In this document: one piece after another, positions 1 to 11,382 of the stretch
Position numbering within the stretch: position 1 is the first letter of the stretch
Layout: the number at the start of each line of letters is the position of its first letter
NCBI RefSeq assembly: GCF_964340395.1
Contig: NC_135568.1
Location: 11,554,276-11,616,275, forward strand
Direction: 5' to 3'
Length of the DNA stretch: 62,000 nucleotides
DNA from: Glandiceps talaboti
Taxonomy: Eukaryota > Hemichordata > Enteropneusta > Spengelidae
Position numbers and translations under genes: made by a program
The notes under the pieces: generated by a model
The model's database searches: none
Told to the model about the DNA's origin: nothing
The model's input: the letters and a program-made list of their open reading frames with translations, nothing else

Positions 1-630
1 TGTTTCTGCTAACTCTCATGATGCATTAGCCCACAGCAAAGATACCATATAAATTCACAAGATCAACTTAATGTTTCTCTGAAATCATAAATAATTGTAG
101 GTGAAGTAAAATCATGAAATAACTCTCAAGAACACTCTCATGAAAATGTCTATCTTTATTTATAAATCCATTAGAAGATGGCCTTTTCAAATAAATGTAA
201 TGTGAAAATGAATCACGAATCACCAGGCAAATTATAAAATTCTTGTACTTGAATGTGTAATCTTTCCATTTGGAAAATAAAGACATCTGTAGATTGAGGG
301 CAGTATGATAAACACAAAAGTAGTTGTACAAACGTAGCTGAAACTAGATCAGCCCATCTTGAGACTTTCTGTAAGTCACCTGTGAGGGCAACATCCATAT
401 ATCCACTTGTCACAAAGCTATGATAGTTGTGAAAGAGTAATGTTTTTTCTATTGTTTCATAAAAAAGTAAAAGTTGTAAACTTAGACACTAATGAAGTAC
501 AGATATCTAGATATCACCATATTGTTAAGAAAAATTGCTATATCATGCTGTGTCATCCAGTAGCTTTCTAGTGTAAAGTTGCACTAGTTGCATTTAGGAT
601 GATTTTTGAAACTGTTTTGTAATTGTATTA
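1..630. other. AT-rich intergenic DNA, no gene seen
   Basis: Short open frames on the minus strand (68-413 and 584-823) are AT-rich, have no recognisable domain and are not flanked by convincing splice sites. I see no repeat structure before about 630. Confidence 0.5.
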
Positions 631-632
631 CT

Positions 633-930
633 ACCATTGTACATCCTGAACAGTATTGAATCACCTGTGAATAAATATATTTGTGTAGCATTATACGTAA
701 TATGGTACAATAAATCCAGTCAAATTGATATTTGGGTCCGCACCCTAAAATCAACACCTCCATCACTACCTCTGACACAATTACAAATTTCACCATTACT
801 GTACTACTAAAGGATAAAATCACTCTCTAATTAGCATGACTTGTACAATGTCTAATTATTGATAGCCTAGTAATTTTTAGTTGTCTAATCACAAAAATAT
901 CCCAGTTACAGTTATGTGAAGGTTTAATAC
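633..930 (+). repeat. Dispersed ~300-bp repeat, copy 1
   Basis: This segment shares an ordered series of short blocks with 27402-27745, 51534-51825 and 59294-59590: a CCTGAACAGTATTG-like start, a GGGTCCGCACCC-like block, a stretch ending in GGATAA, and a TTACAGTT-like end. It is the most diverged of the four. No coding capacity is visible. It is probably a non-autonomous transposable element; its class is not clear, since I see no terminal inverted repeat. Confidence 0.55.
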
Positions 931-1350
931 TCAGTATATTTATCCATGACAAGCATTTTCAATTTTGTATCGTTTTAAATCCTTTTACGAGGTCAGTAAA
1001 ACCTATTAATAATCTATTGGTATCCATTTGCTGAGGGTTTTGGCTTTGTTAATTTCTTCACTATTTTTATGTTTTTGTGAATAAAATAATATATTACTGA
1101 TTATGTGATTCAAATGATGTTTTTATGCCACTATAAGGGTGTATAATAAAACCTTATAGCCCATATCCTTATAGGATATGGATTGTATGGACCTTAGTAG
1201 TATAGCTTATGGGTCCTCGTAAAGATGTGCCCCTCTGCTGTACAGCCTCAGTCTGCAAAACCCATACCCGGGCTGTAAGAATTAGTAATAATTAGTTCGT
1301 GTATGACAACCAGGGTTTTACGTACACCTATACAGGTACTGTTTCACCTG

Positions 1351-1512
1351 GTGGCACATTAGTTCATTTCATGTAGACGATATGTTGCAACAAACTTCAT
1401 TAAATCAATGTTACTGTCTTGAAATATAGCATGTACAGTTTTTGATCGGTTTCTACAAGGTTGTATCAAACAGAGCCAGTGAACACTAACATGGAACAGG
1501 CTGTAATACCTG
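1351..1512 (+). repeat. Fragment of the foldback element seen at 41.8-42.15 kb
   Basis: The stretch GTGGCACATTAGTTCATTTC and the later block around 1480-1510 match the right arm of the element at 41800-42150 in order and orientation. The left arm is not recognisable here, so this is a truncated or decayed copy. The open frame 1461-1799 starts inside it with a non-ATG codon. Confidence 0.6.
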
Positions 1513-2930
1513 TACATTTTTTATATGTGTTTGATGTTGAAGAGGATGAGAACAAAGTACATATAAACAGTAAAGAACAAGTCTATCATAAGTGCATGAC
1601 AAACAATGAAACAGTCACCATTGAGCAGAACAAAATACTGGTAGCAGGACATATTACTGAAAAATATTTAGATCACTCCTTATTTTATATGATCTGCATA
1701 CAGTGGGTTATTTTGAAATTCGTTCCAAGCTTCACAGTGAATTCACCTCATCAAGCTGCGAGTGTAATACATCATTATATGAAAATTATGATTTCATAGT
1801 CACTCATTTTACGTCCACTTTATGACCAGATGTGCTTAAATTTTGATGAAGGCAAGACCAAAGATGCGCATTTTGATTTATCGCAGAGATACACGTGCAT
1901 TAGGTTCATGTGATAATGCACATGGCATTATTAGAGATATGTTTGCATTGGGGTCATAGAGATACAATGTAATGTAATGCACACTGGGATGATAAAGATA
2001 ATATGCATTGGGAATATAAAGATATTGCACATTGTGATCTTAGAAATAATGTACAACAGTTTATAAAAACTGTCAACAATATATACAAAGATTTTATACT
2101 CATTTTCAAACATAAATGAACACAATTACAGTACTCGATGAGTTTTTATGTATGTATGTAGTGCTGAGTATGCAAAATTTAGATAAAAATAGCGCTTCAC
2201 ATTGTGATATCCCTTTATTATATCACATTACAACTATTATTGAAAACTACTGATATTCAATATACTTCAGTGGTATAAATGTGTGCACATACTTGTGTTC
2301 AAACCGTTATATACATACAGCTCTGCCTGTATTTATATTATTTTGCCAGTATGCTGATGCAAATCATCAGCCATTTCATTGCCCTTTCCTATCACTGAAT
2401 GTTTAGAATTCCTGAGTATCTAATTCATGGAGATATAAACACTACCAAACTTTGGGTATGAGTTACCTTATACCTTGTGCTGGTAGTAGAATGCTGGTCA
2501 ATCTTTCATTCTGTATTTGGTGCACTCTACTTAAGTTACAGTCAAGTATTGAAAACTGGAATTGCCTCACAAAACGGCACAAGTTAGTTATTTAATGCGT
2601 TTACATTCATGGCATTGCATATATTCATTTATGTTTGCATTCAATACTTCAATATTTTGTACTGTGTAGTGCTGTTTTCACTAGACAAAGTTTGATATGA
2701 CCTCAGATCAAAACAAATAACTTGTACAATGTATTTCTGACGTGTATTTTAGTATGTATAGACTTCTTGTAATGGTTTGTTTGGTTTCATTCCAACACCA
2801 TACCTGTAAAAATATGGTTACCTTGCCTTGAACTCAAGGCATGGTTTGTCTGTGACAAGCTCTATAAAGTAGACACTAACATAGTGACTAACGATACAGG
2901 TCAAGAAATGGAACTTTTTTCCTTGTTGTT
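1513..2930. other. Intergenic DNA, no supported gene
   Basis: The stretch contains one plus frame (to 1799, 112 codons without an ATG at its start; first ATG at about 1491) of unremarkable composition, and AT-rich sequence with loose ATGTAATG and CATTG repetition around 1890-2100. I could not match any of it to a protein family. Confidence 0.4.
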
Positions 2931-3165
2931 TACTAAGTAATCAAGCAGTGATTAAAAAAGTGTTTCACTTGGTGTGTGGAAGGTGTACCCCAAAAACTAG
3001 TCTGTAAGTAAGGCCGTGATGGGGCACCCTCACACATCGGCCAACCTCCTGAGGAAGCTGCTGAGGGTGGAACGTCACAACATATCTTACAGTCTACCCC
3101 CAAAAATTGATCCAAGCATGGTTTGTATCTAAATGCTGGGATCATCATTGACTCAGGATCTAGGA
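2930..3165 (-). other. Possible exon-like open frame, unknown
   Basis: Reading the minus strand from an AG at about 3165, an open frame of about 77 codons runs to TAG near 2933. It encodes a Cys/Pro-rich tail including KICCDVPP and SAASSGGWPMCEG. Its start region resembles 3320-3370, which has a similar CTAG-ATTATCC context, so the two look like diverged copies of one short segment. It could be a distal alternative exon of the gene ending at 3418, or repeat-derived sequence. Function unknown. Confidence 0.25.
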
Positions 3166-3417
3166 TAACCTAGGTGAAAGCATTTTCCATTGGTTCACTC
3201 TGTGCCTGAAAAAAACTTAACTGTAGAATCAACTTTATCTGAGGTGCATGAGTGGTAGATAACAGTGTGCAATAGCATATTTCAATGTTTGCCTTGTGTG
3301 TGCATTGAGAAAACTTGATCCAGGCATAATATCTGGCTTGCTCAGATCATGGATAATCTAGGTAATGGTACACTACATACATTTGTAGATTCCATTGCCT
3401 GTCTTGGCCACCACAAC

Positions 3418-3683
3418 TTAATTGGTACCTTTCAGGTAGTAGTTAATAACATGTATTTCACCTGCAGGATCATGTATATCTACAGCAACATCACCTTGCA
3501 TATCTCCCTAATTAAAACAGAGTAGACCAAATAACATGTACGTAGTCCTCCTACCTTATTAGGTACTTTAATGTCCACTCTTAATGCAGAATCTTTGGGT
3601 ACTCTCCAGTTGTTAGATTCTAAACCCGGCATCTTCTTTCTCCTTCTCCCAACATTTACTTTTACACATTTGCAAAGCCACTT
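3418..3683 (-). CDS. C-terminal two exons of an unrecognised protein
   Basis: Two minus-strand exons in the same phase: 3683-3555 (129 nt, preceded by a pyrimidine-rich AG acceptor and followed by a GTAGGAG donor) and 3507-3418 (acceptor TTTTAATTAG, stop TAA at 3418-3420). Together they encode 72 residues: a basic block (GRRRKKMPG), then NNWRVPKDSALRVDIKVP, then GDMQGDVAVDIHDPAGEI and a short tail ending in YYLKGTN. Codon composition and splice signals look genuine, and the two exons join in frame without a stop. I do not recognise the family, and upstream exons at higher coordinates were not found. It may be a pseudogene remnant or the 3' end of a gene with long introns. Confidence 0.45.
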
Positions 3684-3689
3684 CTGTCA

Positions 3690-4930
3690 AACAGCAAATC
3701 ATAAAGAAAAATAGTAATTTACAGCATTTGAGTTTATTTTCATTACTATAGTATCAGTTATAAAAACTTCCATAGTGCAAAAGTCTTCCTGTCTCAGTCA
3801 TTTATTAGGTCCAACATCTCAATGATAAAATTTAATGTAGATTTTGTCCAACATCTCTGGGATAAAATTTCATGTAAATTTTATCACTTTAGGAATACTG
3901 TGAGATTTGAAATTTTTCCTTAATGATGCGCATATATGTTATTACTGTTTCATACTGATTATTCTTATAGCAGTGAAGTGACCATTGTTTGAAGCATAGA
4001 TCAAGAAATGTATTTATGATAAAGTTTAAATATTCTAATAATGTATATTTTGAAAGTTACATACATGTACAAAATGTAGATTTGTAGTCCAAATGAAGAT
4101 ATACATAAATATTGTCTTAGACTAATATTGTATTCATATCAGTCTATGGCTTGCATTTAAATTTTGTACAAACTATTCAAATGAAATCAGCAAATTGTTT
4201 TCATGATGCACACAAAAAATTATTTCATAAATTAATTCATTAAGTTGCCTAATTGTTATGCTAAAGATCTCCTAGTAGTAACTAGCAGGTTTTTTTTGCA
4301 AAAACCTCCATTATTGTAACAGAAAGGGGAATTAGGTAAAACTGGCAAAGATTCTCAAACATTATACAATAATTTGGTAGGGGAACCTGGTAAAAAGACT
4401 GGGGGCTCAGGTAGATTTAATTGGCTGACTGCCCTAAAAACACATTGAATAAGAAATTAAACAAACAGAACACGGAAAAATGTTCAGATGCAGAGTATTA
4501 AAATAAGTATGGGTGATAATAGACATCTCATAATGATGTACCAGCAATAGTAAACATACATTGTAGTTAGTATGACTAGAGAGTCTGTCTTGAGTTGATG
4601 GGGTCACAGTACAGTCAACTATACAACATACATGTATATTCATGCTATGTGTGACATATAAAATTTAATGTACAACACAATATTCGGTAATTTTGTTAAT
4701 GTAAAATGCTTACGTGAAGAGGCATTATATAGTGGTCGGTCTAAATAAGAAGATTGACTATGCTTGGTGGAGAAGAATTGGTCAGTCATTTAGTGAAAAA
4801 TTAAAATCAAAATGTTATCAATGCTGCATGCATAAATAAATGCAAAATTATCTTAAGATATTTTATGCTTGATGTCGCCATGTGACACGTCATGTTTGTC
4901 AACAAAAAAATGTACTTCACATGGACATAC
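3690..4930. other. Intergenic or intronic AT-rich DNA
   Basis: I find no convincing exon, transposon or RNA gene here. The minus frame 4434-4643 lacks any recognisable motif. The segment may be intron of the gene ending at 3418 or upstream DNA of TMBIM6. Confidence 0.4.
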
Positions 4931-4934
4931 ATGT

Positions 4935-5948
4935 ACAAACACTCCCTGTATTAGCTGTAACTGGATATGTTATGTACAGTCTTCTGGTGAACACTCCCTG
5001 TTTTAGCTGTAAATGTATATGTTATGTACAGTCTTCTGGTGAACACTCCCTGTTTTAGCTATAAATGTATATGTTGTGTACAGTCTTCTGGCAAACACTC
5101 CCTGTTTTAGCTGTAAATATATATGTTATGTATAGTCTTCTGATGAACTCTCCCTGTTTTAGCTGTAAATATATATGTTATGTATAGTCTTCTGATGAAC
5201 TCTCCCTGTTTTAGCTGTAAATATATATGTTATGTACAGTCTTCTGGCAAACACTCCCTGTTTTAGCTGTAAATATATATGTTATGTACAGTCTTCTGGC
5301 AAACACTCCCTGTTTTAGCTATAAATGTATATGTTATGTAAAGTCTTCTGGCAAACTCTCCCTGTTTTAGCTGTAAATATATATGTTATGTATAGTCTTC
5401 TGGTGAACATTCCCTGTTTTAGCTGTAAATATATATGTTATATACAGTCTTCTGGTGAACACTGTCTGTTTTAGCTGTAAATATATATGTTATGTATAGT
5501 CTTCTGGTGAACACTCCCTGTTTTAGCTGTAAATATATATGTTATGTACAGTCTTCTGGCAAACACTCCCTGTTTTAGCTATAAATGTATATGTTATGTA
5601 CAGTCTTCTGGCAAACACTCCCTGTTTAAACTGTAAATGTATATGTTATGTACAGTCTTCTGGCAAACACTCCCTGTTTTAGCTATAAATGTATATGTTA
5701 TGTACAGTCTTCTGGCAAACACTCCCTGTTTTAGCTGTAAATGTATATGTTATGTACAGTCTTCTGGCAAACACTCCCTGTTTTAGCTGTAAATATATAT
5801 GTTATGTACAGTCTTCTGGCAAACACTCCCTGTTTTAGCTGTAAATGTATATGTTATGTACAGTCTTCTGGCAAACACTCCCTGTTTTAGCTGTAAATAT
5901 ATATGTTATGTACAGTCTTCTGGCAAACACTCCCTGTTTTAGCTGTAC
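4935..5948. repeat. 52-bp minisatellite, about 19 copies
   Basis: A head-to-tail array with a unit of 52 bases built around ACTCCCTGTTTTAGCTGTAA, a variable TATATATGTTATGTA core and CAGTCTTCTGGCAA. Variants alternate (CTGGTG or CTGGCAA, GTAAAT or ATAAAT), and some adjacent units share variants, which points to local unit duplication. There is no spacer diversity, so it is not a CRISPR array. It lies upstream of TMBIM6. Confidence 0.95.
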
Positions 5949-6164
5949 AAGCTGATGAATATTGTTTAAATGGTCATGTTCAGCTTTACCTATTAGTAAT
6001 ATGAAAGCATGCAATTGAGAGGCTAAGATTAGAAGTCTACATCTGTTCAACTGATGTGAGAATAATATACAAATATAGACATAAACCTTTACTGATGTTG
6101 TAAATGATGTCTTTTCTATGTCATTGTAGGCATTTTGACATGTGTCAAAACTGGTACCAGGTTA

Positions 6165-6660
6165 TCCCATGTCAACATCAGACTTACACCAACCAAGTAA
6201 ATCAGAAAGGGATTCTTGAATTTTACTGTTTTATTCATTTTGTATGCTTGTCCGAATGTCAGATATGTTTTGAAACCTTTATAAAGATGTGTAAAAGATG
6301 TGGCCTGGAATTAAAACTGGTACTATTACTAAAACTGCTTGAATACTAGGGCTTTTTCCACTGTTAACATCAGGCTGACACCAGCCAAGCAAATCAGAGA
6401 GGAGTTCTTGAGCTGAACCATTTCGTTCATTTTACGTACTATCCCAACTGTATACATTTCATGTGGCTTTGAAACCTTAAAATAGGTGTTAAAAAAACTG
6501 ATGAAATATTGCAGGCTATAGCCAACTATTAACGTCAGACTGACATAGCAAAGCAAATCAGATAGCAATTCTTGTACTGCACTGTTTCATGTTGCTAAAT
6601 ATAAGCATCCCAAGCATTACATATAGTTCATTTGGTTTTGAAAACTTTCAAATTTAACTG
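6165..6660. repeat. Degenerate tandem repeat of ~180 bp, three copies
   Basis: Three successive copies begin with GTCAACATCAGACTTACACC-like sequence (about 6171, 6364 and 6530), share AAGYAAATCAGA then TTCTTG, and end with a TTTTGAAAACTTT-like block. Divergence between copies is high, so the array is old. The short open frames 6104-6349 and 6329-6568 lie inside it and are not supported as genes. Confidence 0.75.
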
Positions 6661-7025
6661 TCTATGTTGGTGATGGTAAGGTATTATATGTACTAATAAA
6701 TACGTAACCTATATTGTCATGTAAATCACGTGTATACTTGACAGTTATCAGGTCAGCAAGATATATTAATCATTCAATTTTGATGCCACAACCATACCAC
6801 AACCGTTTCTTGCATTTGATATTAAGTTTTAATTGTGCTGTCAGAATTTAAACTATAATAAATGATATGGTATTGTCATATAAAATGTTTTCAGTTCTTA
6901 GTAATGTATTGTATAAATTGCTGTGTTATTTATGACTTACACAACCATTCAAAAATAGTTTTTGCTAAGTTATTAGTAGGCCAGATATGAAAGCATTCTA
7001 TTGCCTGTTTAATATGAGGTAAACC

Positions 7026-7310
7026 CTATAAAAGTGATAGTATATCATTGCTGTATTTTCCTTTTAAAATGTTGCAGAGGTACTCTAAATGTGAGTATAT
7101 CATTACAGTATTTTCCCTTCAAAATGTTACTGAGGCACTCTAAAAGTGAGAGTATATATGACTATATCGTTTCCTTTTAAAATGTTACAAGGGTACTATC
7201 AAAGTGGTGGTATATCATTGCAGTACTTTTCCTTTATATGGTTTACAGGGACACATTTTTGTAATTGTGTGTTCTCCCTAAAAAAAGATTATAGGGGCAC
7301 TGAGCCATCT
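7026..7310. repeat. Degenerate ~60-bp tandem repeat, about 4-5 copies
   Basis: The unit contains GTGAGAGTATATCATT, TTTCCTTTTAAAATGTT and a GGGGCACT-like end. Copies begin near 7030, 7090, 7148, 7203 and, weakly, 7265. Confidence 0.7.
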
Positions 7311-7576
7311 TTTAATTGCTGTGTTTTCAGATGAACAAAGTAACACTAACAGAGGGGCTTATCTCTTTTGCTATTTGTGTTATGCTAATAAACCAAATTC
7401 AGAATTATGGTTGGAATTTGGGACATATAAGAACTTACAATATAGTTATAATTTACATCATTTAATGAAATTAGTAAATGTATTGTACTTTAAAAAAATG
7501 AAATTGTTATCATCCATAAGAATTTGTTACATTTACAAAAGGTCTCAAATTAGTATTATATATACCTTGCAGACCT

Positions 7577-7634
7577 TTTATTATTATTATTATTTTATTT
7601 TTTTTTTTTTTTTTTTTTTTTGGGGGGGGGGGTT
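7577..7634. repeat. Simple repeat: ATT run, poly-T, poly-G
   Basis: A short TTA/ATT microsatellite runs into a long T tract and then a tract of ten G residues. The open frame that crosses it (7321-7641) is an artefact of the low complexity at its end. Confidence 0.9.
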
Positions 7635-8129
7635 AACATGATATAATTTACATTGATTAACAGTACCTAATATTATAAATTATACTTTTAATTTAAAACA
7701 TTGAAATTATTGTGAAGCATGGCTATTAGTTGTGTTTACACATTTCTCTTGTCAAAGAGCTCATCAAGGTATACCATGCAGTATTAATAGTACAAAGTGT
7801 CATTCCATCTGTTCAGACACATTGCAGCCTGTCATATGTACTACATAACTTGTCATAAAAGGGTAGTGAATTGAAGAATGTGACCCCAGAACAAACATAA
7901 TTGAGTGCTCATAATGGTCTGGGATGGTTGCAGAAATAAAAATCAAAATCATTTAATTTTATCAAAATACATTTTGTACAAATTTGAAATAGAACATGTG
8001 ACTTACCTAGGGTTAGTGTCAGTTGATGGGCACATGTGTTGACTTTGTTATTGTGATATTTTATCACTCCATGCAGTATACAATATTATTGTAGCCACGC
8101 TATCTAAATTTAGATTACCAGTATAATAT

Positions 8130-8690
8130 AAATATCCACTTTTACATGATTGGTTTGTCAAACTTCTATTTATATTTGCATATGTAATGAGCCCGGTCAA
8201 CATACCTGTAACTGTTCTTCCAAATGGTGAAAGTCTATAGTCCTGTCTCACTGAAGGAGTTGGTCAAGTTTACCCAGTATATCCAGTTTTACATGTGCAA
8301 ATGATTCATCAAACTTCTGTGTGGTTTGCATATGTAATGAGCCCAATCAATGGAGTTGTGACTGTTGTGTCAAATGGTGACAGTCCTGGCTCACTGATGG
8401 TGTTGGTCAAATTTTACCAGTTTTATCCATTTTACATATGCAAACATAGTTGGTTCATCAAACTTGTGCGTGGTTTGCATATGTATTGAGTCCAATTAAC
8501 GGAGTTGTGACTGTTGTGTCAAATGGTTATAGTCCTGGCTCACTGAAGGTTTTATCCAGATTTACATATTTGGGTCATCAAACTTCTATGTAGATTTGCA
8601 AAGTAATAACCAAATTAAAGGAGCTGTGACTGTTATGTCAGGTGGTGACCATCATGTGTCACTGAAGGTGTTTAGATCTGCACCGAGTGT
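8130..8690. repeat. Degenerate tandem repeat of ~130-165 bp, four copies
   Basis: Four copies share TATCCAGTTTTACAT, then TCATCAAACTTCT, TTTGCATATGTAATGAG, GGAGTTGTGACTGTTGTGTC and TCACTGAAGGTGTT. The first copy starts near 8130 and the last, most diverged, ends near 8675. The short open frames at 8048-8251 and 8295-8489 are in this array and are not genes. Confidence 0.85.
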
Positions 8691-9385
8691 TGAGATACAT
8701 TACAGTATAAATGGTTAAATTACACCACTATGACAGTAGGTTTTATAGGACTATGGCAAGAGAAATTGAATATACCATCTTGTATCAACAAGTGGATATT
8801 GATATACTTCATTGCCGGTACATGTTGCTTACAATAGAAATGAAATCAAGCCATAAGTTGTCATGAGTACTTACTTAACAAAGCCAGATGTTGCAAACCA
8901 TTTTGATACTACAAAATGTTGACTTCAGGTTTTATGTTCTGTAGATAAATTTACTATATGTAATCGGAATTGTAAATTTTCCAAGTCATTTCAATATAAC
9001 GATTGGGGGCACGCTTACTTCATCCAGACACCACAATCAGAGATGTCTAAATTCAGCAGACTTCTAATTCTATACATCTAGTGTTACATGTTGTAATTTT
9101 GAATCGTAAACGAAAACTGGATGGTCTCAACAAAATCCAGCCCAAACAGTGTCAATAACACAGACTAGCTTTCACCATGTCAACACTTACAGAGCGTCAC
9201 CAGGTTAGGAAATGCAAGACTTGTGCTCAATAAGACCTACATATAATATTATAGACATGACTACTACACATGTATACTCTATGAAGATCTGTGACTTAAT
9301 GAGTGAAGTACCGGTACATGTAACAAAATGACCAAAAATGTTCATCAGCTTGGAAGATCAAATGACATAAATAGGTTATAATGCA
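8691..9385. other. Presumed upstream region or intron of TMBIM6
   Basis: No coding exon could be assigned. A possible donor context follows ACAGAGCGTCACCAG at about 9203, with an upstream ATG, but its phase does not fit the exon at 9899. The missing first coding exon of TMBIM6 must lie here or further left. Confidence 0.3.
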
Positions 9386-9387
9386 CA

Positions 9388-9735
9388 TTTAAGCAGTTCA
9401 AAAGTGTTTAGCATTGAGCTTTTGATCTGTCATGGTTAATGGTCGTCATCAGAATGATAAATTCCATAGTTACAACTGACCACTAGGTGGCAGTATAATG
9501 TCTTTTTTCAGCAAGCCTCATCAAAATGATAAATTCCATAGTTAGACTTAGAGCTGACCACTAGGTGTGGATTGTAGATATTAGGTAGTCTCAGTTGATC
9601 TATGGATTTCACCATCTGATGTTGATAGCCACCTAGTGGTCAGCTGTAACAATGGAATTTGTCATTCTGATTAGGATCATTAACTGCCACAAATCGAAAG
9701 CTGCTTGTGTGTTCTAACTTGTGTGCCTTAATGCA
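9388..9735. mobile_element. Foldback (MITE-like) element, ~350 bp
   Basis: The ends form long imperfect inverted repeats: the left arm from TGCACATTTAAG through CAGAATGATAAATTCCATAG and CTGACCACTAGGTGGC pairs with the reverse complement of 9625-9735. A second, partial direct copy of the left-arm core lies at 9520-9565. There is no open frame. The structure is typical of a non-autonomous DNA transposon, here in the 5' intron or upstream of TMBIM6. Confidence 0.75.
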
Positions 9736-9898
9736 CTTACTGGTAACCTGAGTTTCGCAGAATGACTACAAATTTTATTTGTAAAGTATGTCCATTCATA
9801 CATATGACATATTAATCATATTAAAGCATACTATTTCACAACATGTGAATGAAGATTTAAAATTAAAATGGTTGTTTTATTTGATTTTGTCATTACAG

Positions 9899-11347
9899 GA
9901 ATAAAGCAACACGGCTTCATTTGAAGAATGTCTACAGTTCTTTGGCACTCTGTATGTTGGTTGCAGCCTTTGGAAGTTATGTGCATGTATTCACAGGAAT
10001 CCTACAGGTAAAAGGAAAACAGTAACATATTAAAACATTGAACAAATCATAGCAATAGGAAAATTCCCAGACACTTTCGAAAATTGCTTCCCTTGAAAGA
10101 ACATTATGCATTCCATTTGGTTGGGAAAGCTGTCAATATCCTCGGATAATTCTGGAATAGTTTGGTGTTAGTCAGCAAATGTGGTACACGATACATGCAT
10201 ACATGTATATCTTTGAGCTATTCCACCACTATCAACTGATAATAATTTTTATGTTAGGGACCTGACTACAAGCAAGTACAAACTAGGAATGAAAGACAAC
10301 TATGTACCCTTTAGCCAAAAGAAGATTAACTAAAGTTAACTGCATCAATATATCTCAATTTTGTCTGAAAAACACTGAGTACCATTTAACTTTGACAATG
10401 AGTCTAACTAACTGAATACAGGGGCTGTGATGTCATAGTCTAGCCATAGGTGGCATCATCTTTTCTTCAAACATGGCAATAGACGACAAGAAAAACATTT
10501 AACTTATTAAAGGATCTGAAGTTTGACAATGAGACACTACATATAACTAACTAAATATAGGGGTTGTGACGTCATTGTCTAGCCATCGGTGACATAATCT
10601 TTTCTTCAAACATGTCCATAGAGGGCAGTAGACCATGAGAAATGTATGAGAAAAGCAATCGACCTTATATTTCCCATACCAACTTGAAGTTTTACAAATC
10701 AGAACATTTGTTTGGGCTTCCACTTGAGATTTACAACCAGACATGTTTTCAAACATATCTCTTGTCATTCTTCGATGTCCACACAAGATCTGATTGAAAG
10801 ATCCATCATATGTGTAGTCTTAAAATAGTTTTGATAGAGTGAATACTCTTCTTCCACTTCAGATTTAGAGGCAGACATGTTTTCAAACAGATCACTCTTC
10901 AATGTTCACACTAGACCTGATTGAATCATCCAAATAATTCTAAGACTGAAAGAGCAAAATCTCTTCTTGTTTTAGAAACAGAATCTGTTTCAGTTATTTG
11001 ACAGTTAAATTTGTTTTCTAATTGTTAGGGTGGAATCCTTGCATCACTGGCATGTATCGGTCTTATCATCTTACTGGCAATGACACCTCACACCAGGGAA
11101 AATGAACTGAAACGTCTTGGCTATCTGGCTGCATTCTCATTTTTCACAGGTGAGTAGCTCAATGTGTGTGAAGACTGTGCAGTGTATAACAATACAAGTA
11201 TGTTTTATCTCCATATTTAGCAGATCTGAAATGATACTAAGAATGATCATTATGTGTTCCAATTGTTCATTACATGGATTTCAGAATTGTATTTTGTAGT
11301 CTTGTTCTTCATGAGTTGATTAGGTTACCGTAAAAACACTAAGATGT

Positions 11348-11382
<35 letters not shown>

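Noticed and set aside
1461-1799. 112-codon plus-strand frame
   Set aside because: It opens at a non-ATG codon inside a repeat fragment, has no recognisable motif and no supporting splice or promoter context.
4935-5948. CRISPR-like array
   Set aside because: Whole units repeat without unique spacers, and the host is clearly eukaryotic; it is a minisatellite.
7321-7641. 106-codon plus-strand frame
   Set aside because: Its C-terminal part is the translated poly-T/poly-G tract; the rest is AT-rich and motif-free.
9180-9205. ATGTCAACACTTACAGAG as TMBIM6 first exon
   Set aside because: It ends in the wrong phase for the exon at 9899 and does not resemble the family's N-terminus.
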